From Liopterus haemorrhoidalis (lineage: Eukaryota > Arthropoda > Insecta > Coleoptera > Dytiscidae): a stretch of 64,000 nt of DNA. A program made the position numbers and the translations under genes. Below are positions 44,188-53,684 of this stretch, in pieces (within the stretch, counting starts at the first letter, position 1; each line of letters opens with the position of its first letter). The DNA is taken from positions 63,149,381 through 63,213,380 of the forward strand of contig OZ020611.1 of NCBI GenBank assembly GCA_963971575.1. Reading direction: 5' to 3'. Below the pieces are notes generated by a model. That model had not been told where the DNA came from and made no database searches. It saw only the letters and a program-made list of their open reading frames with translations.

Positions 44188-45050
44188 TTTGAAAGATCAA
44201 ACGAATACAAATTAGTTGATTAGCAAAAACATGAATCCGAACTAGATGATGAGCAAAGAAAAAAAAAATCTAAAATAGCTGATGAGAAAAAAAAAAAAAG
44301 TAATCAAAATAGCTGAAGAGTCACAAAAGGAATTCAAACTAGCTGAAGAACAAAAAAAAATGAATCCAATTTAGTTGATAAATAAAATAAAAAGAATCCA
44401 AACTAGGAAAACAGCAAAAAATTAATCAAACCTAGCTGATTGGCAAAAAAAAAAAAATAATCCAAACTAGCTAATGAGAAAAAAAAAAATCCAAACAAGG
44501 AAAAAAATAAATTAATCCAATCCAGCTGATAAACAAAGAAAAGGAATCCAAACTAGTTGAACAGCAAAAAAATTAATCAAATCTGGCCGATTAGCAATGA
44601 AAATTAATCCAAAATAGCTGATGAGCAAAAAAAAGAAATCCAAACTAACTGAAGTCAAAAAAAAAAAAAAAATTAATAATTCAATCCAGCTGGTGAGGAA
44701 ATAAACTGAATCCAAACTATCTGAAGAACAAAAAAAAAATTAAATCCAATCTAGTTGATTACAGAGAAAATGAATCTAAACTAGCTAAAGAGCAAAAAAA
44801 AAGGAATCAAATCTAGCTGATGAGCAAAAAAAAAATATATATGAATCCAAACAAGCTGAAGAGCAAAAAAAAAAATATATAAACTATCTGATGGACAAAA
44901 ACAAGGAATCGAAGTGAACTGATAAGAAAAAAAAATCTAAACTAGCTGAAAAAAACCTCCAGAGTAGCTGAAATCCAATAAGCAAAAAACAGGTATATGA
45001 ATTACCTGAAAAGCAAAAAAAAAAAACAAAAAAAAAATCAAAACTAATTT
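44188..45050. repeat. Minisatellite array, unit about 31-38 bp
   Basis: About 25 degenerate units with the consensus AATCCAAACTAGCTGATGAG followed by CAAAAAAAAA. Variants include AGCTGAAGAAC and TAGTTGATTAGC. The run is continuous for about 860 bp, and units differ from each other by substitutions and A-tract length. A related three-unit array is at 39866-39985. The minus-strand frame at 44512-44715 is a reading of the A tracts. Confidence 0.88.
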
Positions 45051-45180
45051 CGAACTACACAAAACAAGAAAACTGCAAGTCCTTATTCAATGAAAGTATT
45101 TTCTAAAATGTACAACAATGAATCTTTTTAGCGCTATTAGTGACTATGATCAAATGAAATCATTTTACGAGTAAATTGCT

Positions 45181-45282
45181 GTTACTGTTTTTCGCCCACT
45201 GAGGTAAGTATAGCCAGGAAATGTTAAATAGCTTCGCACGGCGTCCGCACGACGTCACTAGTGTCCGTTATGTAAGTGCTTA
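45181..45282. repeat. Direct repeat, copy 1 (with 45997-46098)
   Basis: Shared with 45997-46098: TACTGTTTTTCGCCCACTGA, ATAGCCAGGAAATG(T/C)TAAATAGCTT, ACGGCGTCCG(C/T)ACGA(C/T)GTCACTA, and GTTATGTAAGTGC. The two are about 85 percent identical over 100 bp, in the same orientation. Function unknown; perhaps the ends of a retroelement or a local duplication. Confidence 0.65.
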
Positions 45283-45284
45283 AA

Positions 45285-45400
45285 AAAACTCCTAGATTGT
45301 CCTAAAAATATGAAAAATTCAGAGTAATGCACATTGACAAATCAGAGTAGTATGGTGGTAATTTTCGATCAGATTATTTTTTACAGAGAAGGTAATTCCT
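45285..45400 (+). repeat. Diverged family A fragment
   Basis: Contains CCTAAAAATATGAAAAATTC, AGTAATGCACATTG and TTCGATCAGATTATTTTT, matching the family A segment just upstream of the variable region. Confidence 0.5.
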
Positions 45401-45691
45401 CCGTATCTAAACCTCCGGTATCAGGGCAGAATTTAAAGATTGGCGAAGCCCTAAACTAAAAATTTTATGAGAGCACTCTCAGAGAATATTTATTAATTTC
45501 TAATAAAAACCTTGGACGCCAGAAAACCCAATATTATTACTTGACATAAATATATGACATATATACATATGACATTACGATTACAAAAATGCAAGTTTTG
45601 CTCCATCCCCAAATTTCTGTGGGCGCCCTTGTTTCCTATTATTTCTATATAAACATGTACTTATTTTAAGTATTAAATACTTGTTGCTGTC

Positions 45692-45757
45692 AAACCACTG
45701 AGCTAATTTCAAAAATCGGAAAATTAGAATTATGAAGTGAGGAGATTCGAACCTAAT
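45692..45757 (-). other. tRNA-like boxes in permuted order
   Basis: On the minus strand TTAGGTTCGAATCTCCTCAC (B box/T loop) comes first, and about 35 nt later AAATTAGCTCAGTGGTTTGA (A box/D arm) follows, the reverse of the normal A-then-B order. It lies about 300 bp downstream of a family A fragment. It may be two tRNA-like pieces brought together, or the remains of a tandem pair. Not a normal tRNA gene. Confidence 0.35.
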
Positions 45758-45996
45758 TCTTAATAGTAAAAAGATAAATCTAGAAACAGAAATTTATATC
45801 ATCAATAAATTATCAATAAGAAAATAATAAATATAAAATTGCCCGGTAGTAATGCATTTAAAAGCTAATTTTCAATAAATCACTTTTTATTACGTCATTC
45901 AATAGAACACAATGAAAACAGTCCCGAAAAGTGACCACCTACAATCGTTTCGCCTCACTGCGCTTTTCTCAAACATCAACCTACGCACTCTGTCAC

Positions 45997-46098
45997 TCCA
46001 GTTCCTGTTTTTCACCCACAGACGTGAACATAGCCAGGAAATGCTAAATAGCTTAACACGGCGTCCGTACGATGTCACTAATGTCGTTATGTAAGTGC
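45997..46098. repeat. Direct repeat, copy 2
   Basis: See 45181-45282. The frames at 45899-46147 (minus) and 45912-46094 (plus) overlap it and are complementary to each other; neither has a motif. Confidence 0.65.
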
Positions 46099-46490
46099 AC
46101 ATAAAATGTAAATGTAAAATTTTTTTACGTAACAACGGGATGCGCATTTTACTCTAAAAATTAAGTTATATTTTAATTGTTAAAAAGGAAAAAAAAGGAA
46201 AAGTGTCATACATTCATTTAACTTATAAAGCCCTCAGTCTCCCAAGTTTTGCCTCCTTAACTTTTTCTCTACTTTTGCCAATTTAGTTCATCTTTCCACT
46301 AGTTCTTTACATTTATCTTCAATAGATCTTTGAACACATTGTCAATCCATCGCTCTCTTGGTCTTCCTATAAATTAAGACTCATTTATATTGAGCAAGTA
46401 GAGAGGTACATAGGTCTGGATACTTGTTTGCTTTTTTTATAAGTAGGAAGTAACCAAACAAGTATTGTTCACATTCGAGCAGGTAAAGAA

Positions 46491-47222
46491 TGGTTTCCAA
46501 TTGATGTAGACGTAGAACGTAGAAATAAAACGTAGGACATAGAACGTAGATTTTGTTGCTTTGGTTTCCAATAAACTTAGAATATCGTGTCAAAACTCTT
46601 TAAGTTAACCACTCTGTATAATAAGATTCTTAAAAAGTGTCGAATAACATGTATTTGTCAAATAATATGGACAACGATTTAGCAATGCTAGCAATTTTTA
46701 TTGTTACTGTTAGACCAATTTTGCAACAAGGGCCGTGGGGCCCTGGTTGACACAAACGTGGCGTTTGTGTCAACCGCCCGTGTGCAAACATACATAAGAC
46801 CGGCTTTTCTAGAATCGAACCGAATACCATCCGTGCGTAACCTTTCATAAGATCGCCCTCTTCTAGAAGAGTTCTATAGAATCAACCCCAGATTGCGCCC
46901 ATTTGTTACGTCGCCCGTGTGCAGTTTGGCCCTGTATACCGAAAAGTTTCCACAATTAGTTTATTTATTAAATATTAAACAATATATATTCATTATTAAA
47001 CAATAATCTAACCATGGTAATTATTTATTTCCCTTATTTTAATATCTTGAACCCAACAAATGTTGACAAGTTTTATCTATCTACATACGACATATTGAGT
47101 ATGTTTTCTCATTTTCTATAATTCTTTCCTATTGGCCGGGAATTTAAACGTATTATATAAAAATATGAATATTCTACGTGAACATTTCTACATCTAAGTC
47201 CATCTACGTCTGATTAGAAACC
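46491..47222. mobile_element. TIR element with repeated ACGTAGA motifs (Harbinger-like)
   Basis: The left end TGGTTTCCAATTGATGTAGA and the right end (complement CGGTTTCTAATCAGACGTAG) are inverted. ACGTAGAA/ACGTAGAT/ATGTAGA motifs occur repeatedly at both ends (about 46505-46555 and 47170-47275). The motifs continue just beyond the right end near 47255-47280, so the boundary may be composite. Non-coding. Frames at 46381-46593 and 46630-46848 are not credited. Confidence 0.55.
46745..46775. repeat. Perfect 14-bp palindrome with 3-bp spacer
   Basis: GGTTGACACAAACG, TGG, CGTTTGTGTCAACC: a perfect inverted repeat. It lies within a GC-richer block (46725-46935) in which CGCCCGTGTGCA also occurs twice. 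It may be a small cruciform-forming repeat or a protein-binding site inside the surrounding element. Confidence 0.75.
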
Positions 47223-47644
47223 GTAGCATGCATTTTCCTATTATTTATATTTTCACGTAGATGTAGAATTCTACGTTATAAATACGAACCGGTGATTAAA
47301 TTCGTCTTCAAATTCCAAAAAAGTAAGTATTCACACAATAAATCCATATATTGAGTGCCACAGCTTCCGTACATTTTTTCAGTTGGGGAGTTATGGGGAA
47401 GATAGACTCAGTCCGCGAGGTGCATTTATATGACCTGTGTAGCCATATCCTTCTTTTTGCTGGTCGGATCTTTTGGATGTCTTTTCTTTACACGTCGAAA
47501 AATTTTTGTCTCCGTTTTATTACTTGGTTTCTCAGTAATTTTCCTTTTCTCGGTCCCGAGACGGCTTTAGTCGGTTAGCAGATATATATCCGCGTTATTA
47601 AAAGTTAGCCATGCTTGCCATAAAATTTAAATCTTGAAATATTT
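47223..47644. other. No gene seen
   Basis: The plus-strand frame at 47351-47578 (75 codons) has no motif; the antisense is basic and lysine-rich but broken by stops. Unassigned. Confidence 0.35.
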
Positions 47645-47822
47645 CCAATCACTTCTCGTGATCGCTGAAGACGGAAACAGATTGTTGAGCAGTTTCCGAA
47701 ACGTCCGAATTTTTTATATTACTCTTGAAGTATTATATCTTTTTGATAGTAATACTCATTATATTGTACTATTCTAGCCTAGTACTATCAGCAATGGCAA
47801 ACGTCCAAAATAAAGGTGTCTG
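47645..47822 (+). repeat. Penelope-type 3' terminal sequence, copy 1
   Basis: Nearly identical to 54481-54660, which lies just downstream of the GIY-YIG end of a Penelope-like element. The shared text includes ACGGAAACAGATTGTTGAGC, AGTTTCCGAAACGTC, TGAAGTATTATATC, and CTAGCCTAGT(A/T)CTATCAGCA then AATGGCAAACGTCC. No coding part is present here, so this is a stand-alone terminal fragment. It contains a hammerhead-like core. Confidence 0.65.
47662..47708 (+). ncRNA. Hammerhead-ribozyme-like core, copy 1
   Basis: TCG, then CTGAAGA (47665-47671, fits the CUGANGA box), then C, then GGAAAC (47673-47678) pairing with GTTTCC (47692-47697) as stem II with a 13-nt loop, then GAAAC-GTC (47698-47705), then CGA pairing with the initial TCG as stem I. 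The order is that of a type I hammerhead with a minimal stem III. The C left unpaired after CUGANGA departs from the consensus. Hammerheads are known from Penelope-like elements. Activity is not established. Confidence 0.45.
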
Positions 47823-48132
47823 CAAAATAAATAAAATCAAAAATATATTTGGGGAGCTTTGGTGTCGCTAGCTAGATACATATAAACTTGAAATATCTCA
47901 CTATAATTAAAAATAAAACGAAGAATTAAACTAATTCGAGACCTGTCAGGTAATCTAGTGTTTCATTACTGTCCGAAACCCGTACAACTTCCTATCAGAT
48001 TCATATATTTTCGTACACGTGTAGGTAATTATATTGAACTGAAAATGAACTAACTTCCAAACTCACCAACATTCTGTCTTCTTCTCCTCCAAACTCCAAA
48101 TAACAAATAGTCCTCTTTTTGGAACCCATAAA

Positions 48133-48727
48133 GAATTCCACACACCAAAGCGGCCGCGGTGGCGGCCGCCGTAGCGATACGACTAGCGATCAGGTCTCCT
48201 CACACTAACGCGGTGGGAGTGGCGGTAGCGGTAGCGATAAGTTAGTGAATCACGGTATATAGTTGTGTGATAATATTGATTGCGAGAATACGTGAGAATA
48301 TGCTAAAAGTTAAACAAGAAGAAGTCTTGATTTTGGCAGCTCTTCTTGAAAACTTTTCCTATTTCGTCCCACACTTTATTTTTTTTCCTAATATTCTTGT
48401 AATCAGGATGTGCTAAGTCATACAAAATTAAATGATCCTTTACTGATTCTATGTTTTTTTCTGTTAAATTATCTATTTTCGACATTATTTTCTTAAATAT
48501 ATTCACTCTGTGGTATATAAACAATGAATATCGCGCGGCCTAACGCAACTTGTCGAGTTCGGCCGCCAGTGTTTGGTGATCGCTAGACTGAACGCTGCAT
48601 TCGGTGGCGTTCTCAGATAGCGGAACGCTTGTATGTGCGTGGTCTCATTGTATTGTATAGGTTGCGTTAAGCCGCTGCCGTATCGCCACCGCGGCCGCCA
48701 CCGCGGCCGCTTTGGTGTGTGGAATCC
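48133..48727. mobile_element. PIF/Harbinger-type element with GC-rich repeated ends
   Basis: Left GAATTCCACACACCAAAGCG, right (complement) GGATTCCACACACCAAAGCG; the TIRs continue through CGGCCGCGGTGGCGGCCGC and GTAGCGATACG-like motifs for about 50 bp. The ends contain several NotI-like GCGGCCGC sites, an extreme GC contrast with the surrounding DNA. It encodes a MADF-domain fragment. Flanks contain TAA/TTA, but an exact duplication is not resolved. 595 bp. Confidence 0.8.
48303..48524 (-). pseudogene. MADF-domain protein fragment (Harbinger accessory protein)
   Basis: The likely start is the second methionine (MSKIDNLTEKN, about 48485). LILYDLAHPDYKNIRKKNKV followed by WDEIGKVF is the conserved MADF DNA-binding motif (LYDxxHPDYKNxxKKxxxWxEIxxxF). 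Only about 60 codons remain, a truncated domain, with a stop after FFLFNF. MADF or Myb/SANT-like proteins are the second gene of PIF/Harbinger transposons and help the nuclease bind the ends. The frame is open but truncated, so it is probably not functional. Confidence 0.75.
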
Positions 48728-49788
48728 TTAAAAGTGTATATGGGAGGCAAGAAACAAGAAGTTGGAGGAGTTAATGGAAGCGATACAAATTTGGCATCGC
48801 AGGCAACTAAACAATTTTTTTGCTGTCGATATTTGATAACTGACCGAGCTTTGGGATAAGTGTGTTAATAATGCAAGAGCATTATTTTGAAAAATAATAT
48901 TTGTAATTTTGTGGTTCTATTGTTGTTGCTCTATAAAAACTTCCAGATCAAATCTGTACTCCCCTATTACATTCGTAAACCGGTAAATCTGGTACAATTT
49001 TAAATTCGTTGCTTTGTGTTACGTATATATTCAGAAAACATAAACACAGAGACGCTAGCTACTTAGTTTATTTCTTAAAATTATACAATTGGAAAAAAGA
49101 GGCAAATAAAACAATTTAATGAGAAGAGCCTTTAAGATTTTATTTTCCAACGAAGTCTTTAGTGATTTCTAATAACACAATCATCCATATCTTTTTGCAT
49201 CCAAAGCGCACTGGATATTCCAAGAAATATCAATTCATTTAAATAGATTTAATCTGTAATTCCATGGCGCAGGTTCTTTTCTCATAACATATATTCCAAG
49301 TTTTAATGTGTCAGTGAAACCCATTTTCGCCCACAAAACAACGCCATTTCTGGAAGTAACATATAGTTTCACAAACAACCCACGTGATGTCAGTACGGTT
49401 GCAATATTGCAATGTTTTCACATAACCGCTAATAGTAAAAGATTTTGTTGAGCTGTCCACGATGCATAAAATTTAATTAGTCATAATTTAATTAATAAAT
49501 ACTAATTATGTTGACTGTCAGTTCCGTTTATATATAAATTTACTGTTGTAGTCATATAAATGTCATAATGTTGACTGAAAATAGGGAAATTAGATTTATT
49601 TATTTTTTTTCTACACGAAGATTTATTAATTACAAATAATAATTAAATGTTGTGTAAGGAAATATTAATTAGGCTGTCAACTTATATAATCTGTTAAATA
49701 AGACGTTTCAAGTTCATTATTCAGGGAAAATTATTTGAATGTTTTATCATTTTATTAAAAACAACATGCAACTGTCGTCAGAAAGTAA
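48728..49788. other. No gene seen
   Basis: AT-rich, without credited frames or recognised repeats. Confidence 0.4.
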
Positions 49789-50490
49789 ACAGTCTTGGAC
49801 AAATGTATGGAGCACCTTATGCTTTATTGAATTTTAGGATTATTACAGGAAAAATGGTAAATAAAATAATACATACAGCTTTTAATCACAACTTTAATTA
49901 AAATTATTAATATTTTGTGGTACCTCCTCGTGCCTTAATTACCGCCCGTACCCTTTTAGGCATACTATCCACAAGTTTTTTACGTACATCGGATTGTACA
50001 TTGAACCATTCGTCCACAATAATTTTATTCAATATTTCTTTTGATTTGCATTTATAAAGAGATACCTTGTTTATCAGAATCGAACATAAATTTTCAATTT
50101 GCAATAAATCTGGTGACTGAGGAGCCATGCAAAAAGTGGCACATTGTTTTTGGAAAACCATTAATTTGTTGCTTTGGCTTGGTGACAGAGGGCATTATTT
50201 TGTTGAAAATCATATTCTGGATTGTCTTCATCAATGAATTTTAATATTGATGTCTCCAAAACTTCATTAAGCATGGTAATATAACGAGCAGAATAATGCG
50301 TCCCTCGCACAAAACGATTTTGTCTAAGCCACTGTCCGACATACACCCCCAGATCATGATGCTACCATCACCAAATTTGACTGTAGTGATGATGCTGTCA
50401 GAATGAAAAGCTTTACCCGGCCTACGTCTTACAAAGATGACTCCATGTTGTCCAAAAAACTGATCCACAAAAGATAAACGCAATCCGTAA
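49789..50490 (-). pseudogene. Tc1 transposase pseudogene, C-terminal two-thirds
   Basis: Minus strand from about 50475: FVDQFFGQHGVIFVRRRPGK, VKFGDGSIMIWGCMS, then MLNEVLETSILKFIDEDNPE, FQQNNALCHQAKAT (second catalytic Asp changed to Asn), SPDLLQIENLCSILINKV (third Glu kept), and the C-terminus LVDSMPKRVRAVIKARGGTT. The frame shifts twice (about 50240 and 50160). The 3' TIR is at 49789 (ACAGTCTTGGACAAATGTAT). The N-terminal DNA-binding half and other TIR are missing, with sequence similarity ending near 50490. Confidence 0.9.
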
Positions 50491-50614
50491 TTTCGTAAAT
50501 TTATAGTAAATTAAATGTTAGATTGTTAGTGCAATAATTGTTTACAAATTTATTTTTCTGTTAAATTTGTAAGTACATTAAACCATTACAATGCTTAGCG
50601 TGCTCGGCGTGTGG

Positions 50615-50648
50615 AAATCAAGGCTTTTGCTTGCAAAAGCCTTGATTT
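50615..50648. repeat. Perfect 16-bp hairpin with 2-b loop
   Basis: AAATCAAGGCTTTTGC, TT, GCAAAAGCCTTGATTT: a perfect palindrome of 34 bp. It starts about 125 bp from the truncated end of the Tc1 pseudogene. It could be a joined pair of TIRs left by an internal deletion, or a rearrangement junction. Confidence 0.85.
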
Positions 50649-51752
50649 AGTTTCAATTTTTAAAACTTGTTAAAATCTTTGATAACATATTTTATAGTGG
50701 CGGTCGGTTCTGTGGTGACCGTGACTATTTTTTTTGTCATCATTCCACGATCCGTCGTCCTTTGTTTTTTGGTCATCACATCTAATCCGCCTTTTTTATC
50801 ATCACTAAGATATGGTTTTTTTTGTAATCTCTTCGGTCCGTTTTTGGTCTACCAAACTCCAAAAAAATTTAATTCTGGTAGATTTTATTGTCACTTTTGG
50901 TGGAGAACGAATCCCCACTGTTAGTAACAATGGTACGAAATTTTTTGTCAGATTTCGGCGTTAGATCTCGACGTCCCTATTTTGCAGAAGAGAAGCTGGA
51001 GTATTGGGCATACGGATTATTTTTAATGGTCAAACTACACTGCTGTAATTTGCAATATTTTTAAGTCTAGACGGAAAATGTTTAAAAAAACAACAACACA
51101 TCATTATACCATTAAGTAAAAAGTAATTGTTTTAAATGTACAGCATTTTTTTCCTTCAACTAGTGTATGCTAATTAAGTACAACACATAATAGTATTGTT
51201 ATTACTTAGTTAAGAGTGAATGAATTGTTTTTTCTTTGACAACCTTTATGAGACCCGACTCCTTTAAAATGAAATTATTAAAAGAAATAATATAACAAAC
51301 ACGCAAGAACAACTGCAAATACAGACAGATCGATTCAATAGTAAGTAAAAATAGTTGTTCTCTCGTTTTGTTTGCACTTTGTTGTGTACAAATAAAAATA
51401 AATGAAATAACATTTTTAATTGTTTGGTAACACGATAATGCAGTATTTTGTCAAACAAAAATATGCAATATTTGTTTGAAAAAAAAAAAAAAAAAAAAAA
51501 AAACATATTAATATTATTACACATTTGTTGTCTTTAATAAAAACCAGCCAATAAGACAAAAATGTCGTTTATTTAACAATACGAGGATTACCTTTTATAT
51601 TGTTACAAACAACCACTAGATGGTAATATTGAAATGTGTCATTACTATATTCGTTAAATTTAACATTTGTTATTGTGAAATCAGTGGCAGCTTATAAATT
51701 GACCGAGTTGTTTGTTGACAGTGAACGTTTAAAAAAACAAGTTTGTGAAAAA
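50649..51752. other. No gene; poly(A)/poly(T) tract
   Basis: The frames at 50667-50924 and 51264-51524 are hydrophobic or low-complexity. A 25-bp A run is at about 51480-51504. Nothing recognised. Confidence 0.4.
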
Positions 51753-51866
51753 ATGGATATTACTCGTGAAGGTTTTTGTTGGATATTTTTTTTTTCAATT
51801 TTAGTAAAGACCTAACTCAACAACAATGCATAGATTCGCTTCGTCCAACTTTTGGTAATTAAGCAC
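51753..51866 (+). pseudogene. N-terminal fragment of a mariner transposase
   Basis: The ATG at 51753 opens MDITREGFCWIFFF; shifting frame gives FSKDLTQQQCIDSLRPTFGN. This matches the N-terminal helix-turn-helix of a mariner subgroup (MEISREQFRxxIxYxFxxGLTQQQCxDxLxxxFG). The fragment stops at about 51866 and no catalytic part follows. Confidence 0.65.
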
Positions 51867-51982
51867 TGTATCAAACTATACAGTATCAAACTACAACTGA
51901 TAATATTATGTAAAATTTTCTTCATTAACTTTATATTTAAAAAACAAATGGTAACATAAATTATAGCTACATTATTGTTACA

Positions 51983-52021
51983 GCTCTGATGAAGATTTAA
52001 AATATAAATCGAAACGTTAGC
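51983..52021 (+). ncRNA. Hammerhead-ribozyme-like core, third locus
   Basis: GCT (51983-51985), CTGATGA (51986-51992, the exact consensus box), A, GATTT (51994-51998) pairing with AAATC (52006-52010) over a 7-nt loop, GAAAC-GTT (52011-52018), and AGC (52019-52021) pairing with GCT. Stem I and stem II differ in sequence from the Penelope copies but keep their pairing. As there, one base (A) is unpaired after the box, and cleavage would follow GUU rather than GUC. The surrounding element is unidentified. Confidence 0.45.
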
Positions 52022-52184
52022 GAAGTTACTGTTTTAATTTTTAATTTCTGACCAGTCCGAATCCCATTACTTTCTCATTATATTATAATTTACGGACGTA
52101 ACTAATCTAATTCAAGATTAATTTTTTTATTATATATAATTGTTTATATTTATCTCGGAATGTGTTTTTTTTTAACTCTCAGTA

Positions 52185-52370
52185 TATATATGTGGATCAA
52201 AGAGTTGTATTAGCATACCAAATTTCAACTTTCTATGTTAAGCCAGTTGGCTACAATTTCTACTGTACAGAGAGACGGACAGACAGACACATGACTGGCG
52301 TTATAAAGGTCATACCTACAAAACCCTAAAAATGTGTGAATATTCGTACTGTACATCAAATTTTTGTAGT
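52185..52370 (-). repeat. Family A left-terminal fragment, minus orientation
   Basis: The reverse complement reads TTGATGTACAGTACGAATAT, TCACACATTTTTAGGGTTTT, GTAGGTATGACC, then a CTGTCTGTCCGTCTC tract and AGCCAACTGG. This copy shows the complete left terminus of family A, which matches the right terminus of copies 1 and 2 in inverted orientation. Confidence 0.7.
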
Positions 52371-53125
52371 AGAGTACGCATAAAGTGGTTCAAAAGAGCT
52401 CTAAACGATACTGACAATATATGTACTTCATTCTTGTTAAAAATTGGTTATACTAACTGCTTGACATGCTTGTAAGGCAGGTCACATAAATATGAAAATA
52501 TATTCTTGATTAAAACACATGTTCAATATACGCTTACTGAAAATTCACGGTACGAAATTTAAAATATTATAGTTTTCAAATTCCGATAACCCGAAGACAT
52601 CTAACAATCTAACATCTTTGAATCTCTTTTATTCAGCAAACACTTTGGGGTCAGAGTGTTGAAAGAGGCAGTGCTCTTAAGTTCCACTTTGTGCGTTGGC
52701 CACCGTTGTGGCAATTCAAGAGTGCGGATGCCTGTGCGTTTTACAATAACCCACTTGACCCCCTGTCAAAAAACTACCACCCAACACTTCCCAGTCGACT
52801 ATTTATAGATGTTGATCGATATAAACTGTGTTAAGTCTCAGTCCACGACGACGATACACAACTCTTTAAATATTTAGATAATCTCTACTTATTTATGCTA
52901 CATATTTATGCTATTTATACAACAATTATCCCTTTTATGTTATTTAATCACTTTAATGAGGAGGTAACATTAAAAACGTGATTTGTCACACTAAATTCAA
53001 AACGGAGATATTTATATCAGTGTCTTCCTTTTTGTTACATGTATAAAATAAAATCATTAAATTAATCTAAAACGTGTTGTCTAAAACGCGCACAAAAAAA
53101 ATATATAAAAATTGATAAAATGTTT
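52371..53125. other. No gene; GC-richer block with a TATA-like motif
   Basis: At about 52640-52870 the sequence is less AT-rich. On the minus strand CATCTATAAATAGTCGACTG near 52797-52812 resembles a TATA box. It could be a promoter or a retroelement terminal repeat; no coding sequence was found. Confidence 0.25.
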
Positions 53126-53126
53126 A

Positions 53127-53168
<42 letters not shown>
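53126..53168. repeat. (ATT)n microsatellite
   Basis: About 14 units of ATT, uninterrupted. Confidence 0.95.
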
Positions 53169-53253
53169 TTTTGATGAACTTGAATGGTATAAAGAATTGA
53201 TCTACGATCTTCCATCTATAATTATAGAAGTTCTTACCAAAATGTCCAAATTA

Positions 53254-53320
53254 CTAGGGGCGGTTGAAAAGTAATCGGCTTAGACAAGAGATGGCACCAC
53301 CAGTATAAAATCAATGTTGT
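53254..53320. mobile_element. Left TIR of a mariner (partner at about 57830-57871)
   Basis: CTAGGGGCGGTTGAAAAGTA followed by ATCGGCTTAGACAAGA. The complement of the right end at 57830-57871 reads TGAGGGGCAGTTGAAAAGTA then ATCGGCCTAGGCAAGA. Both are flanked by TA. The transposase at 57005-57795 ends close to the right TIR. The two TIRs may be the split ends of one mariner, opened by about 3.7 kb of later insertions with loss of its N-terminal coding part, or may come from two copies. Confidence 0.65.
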
Positions 53321-53680
53321 TTTTCGTAAATCCTAACCTTCAAATGACTACTGTAAAATTTTCCAACAACTGCGTCATTTAGTTTGTGTTTGACAGTCAT
53401 TGTAAGCGAATAACTTGGCAGTTGGTTGCTAACTTCCAGTTCAACAGTAAACTTAATTTTAATGTGCATCGAATTTACGTATTGATGGAATTCTTGGAGT
53501 TTATCTTTAGCATGTAGCCATATGACAAAAGTATCATCGACGTATCTTAACCATTTATTCGTTTTGTACTTGACTTCTTTTAAGTCTTTCACTTTAAAAT
53601 GTTCCATGTATATATTGGCAATAATATGTGAGAGTGGTGAACCCATAGCCATGCCATCCTTTTGTTGGTAATAAACTCCA
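53311..53680 (-). pseudogene. Penelope-like element reverse transcriptase fragment
   Basis: The minus strand reads MAMGSPLSHIIANIYMEHF, then WLRYVDDTFVIW (catalytic YVDD), KLQEFHQYVNSMHIKIKFTV, and after that a frame-altered thumb region. This is the palm of Penelope-like RT (GMAMGSPLSPxxANxxME, RYVDDTFxxW). The open frame at 53311-53652 covers it. It is truncated at both ends and lies head to head with a second Penelope fragment starting at about 53685. Confidence 0.88.
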
Positions 53681-53684
53681 AGAA

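Noticed and set aside
44188..45050. CRISPR-like array
   Set aside because: Units are contiguous and degenerate with no spacers; it is a eukaryotic minisatellite.
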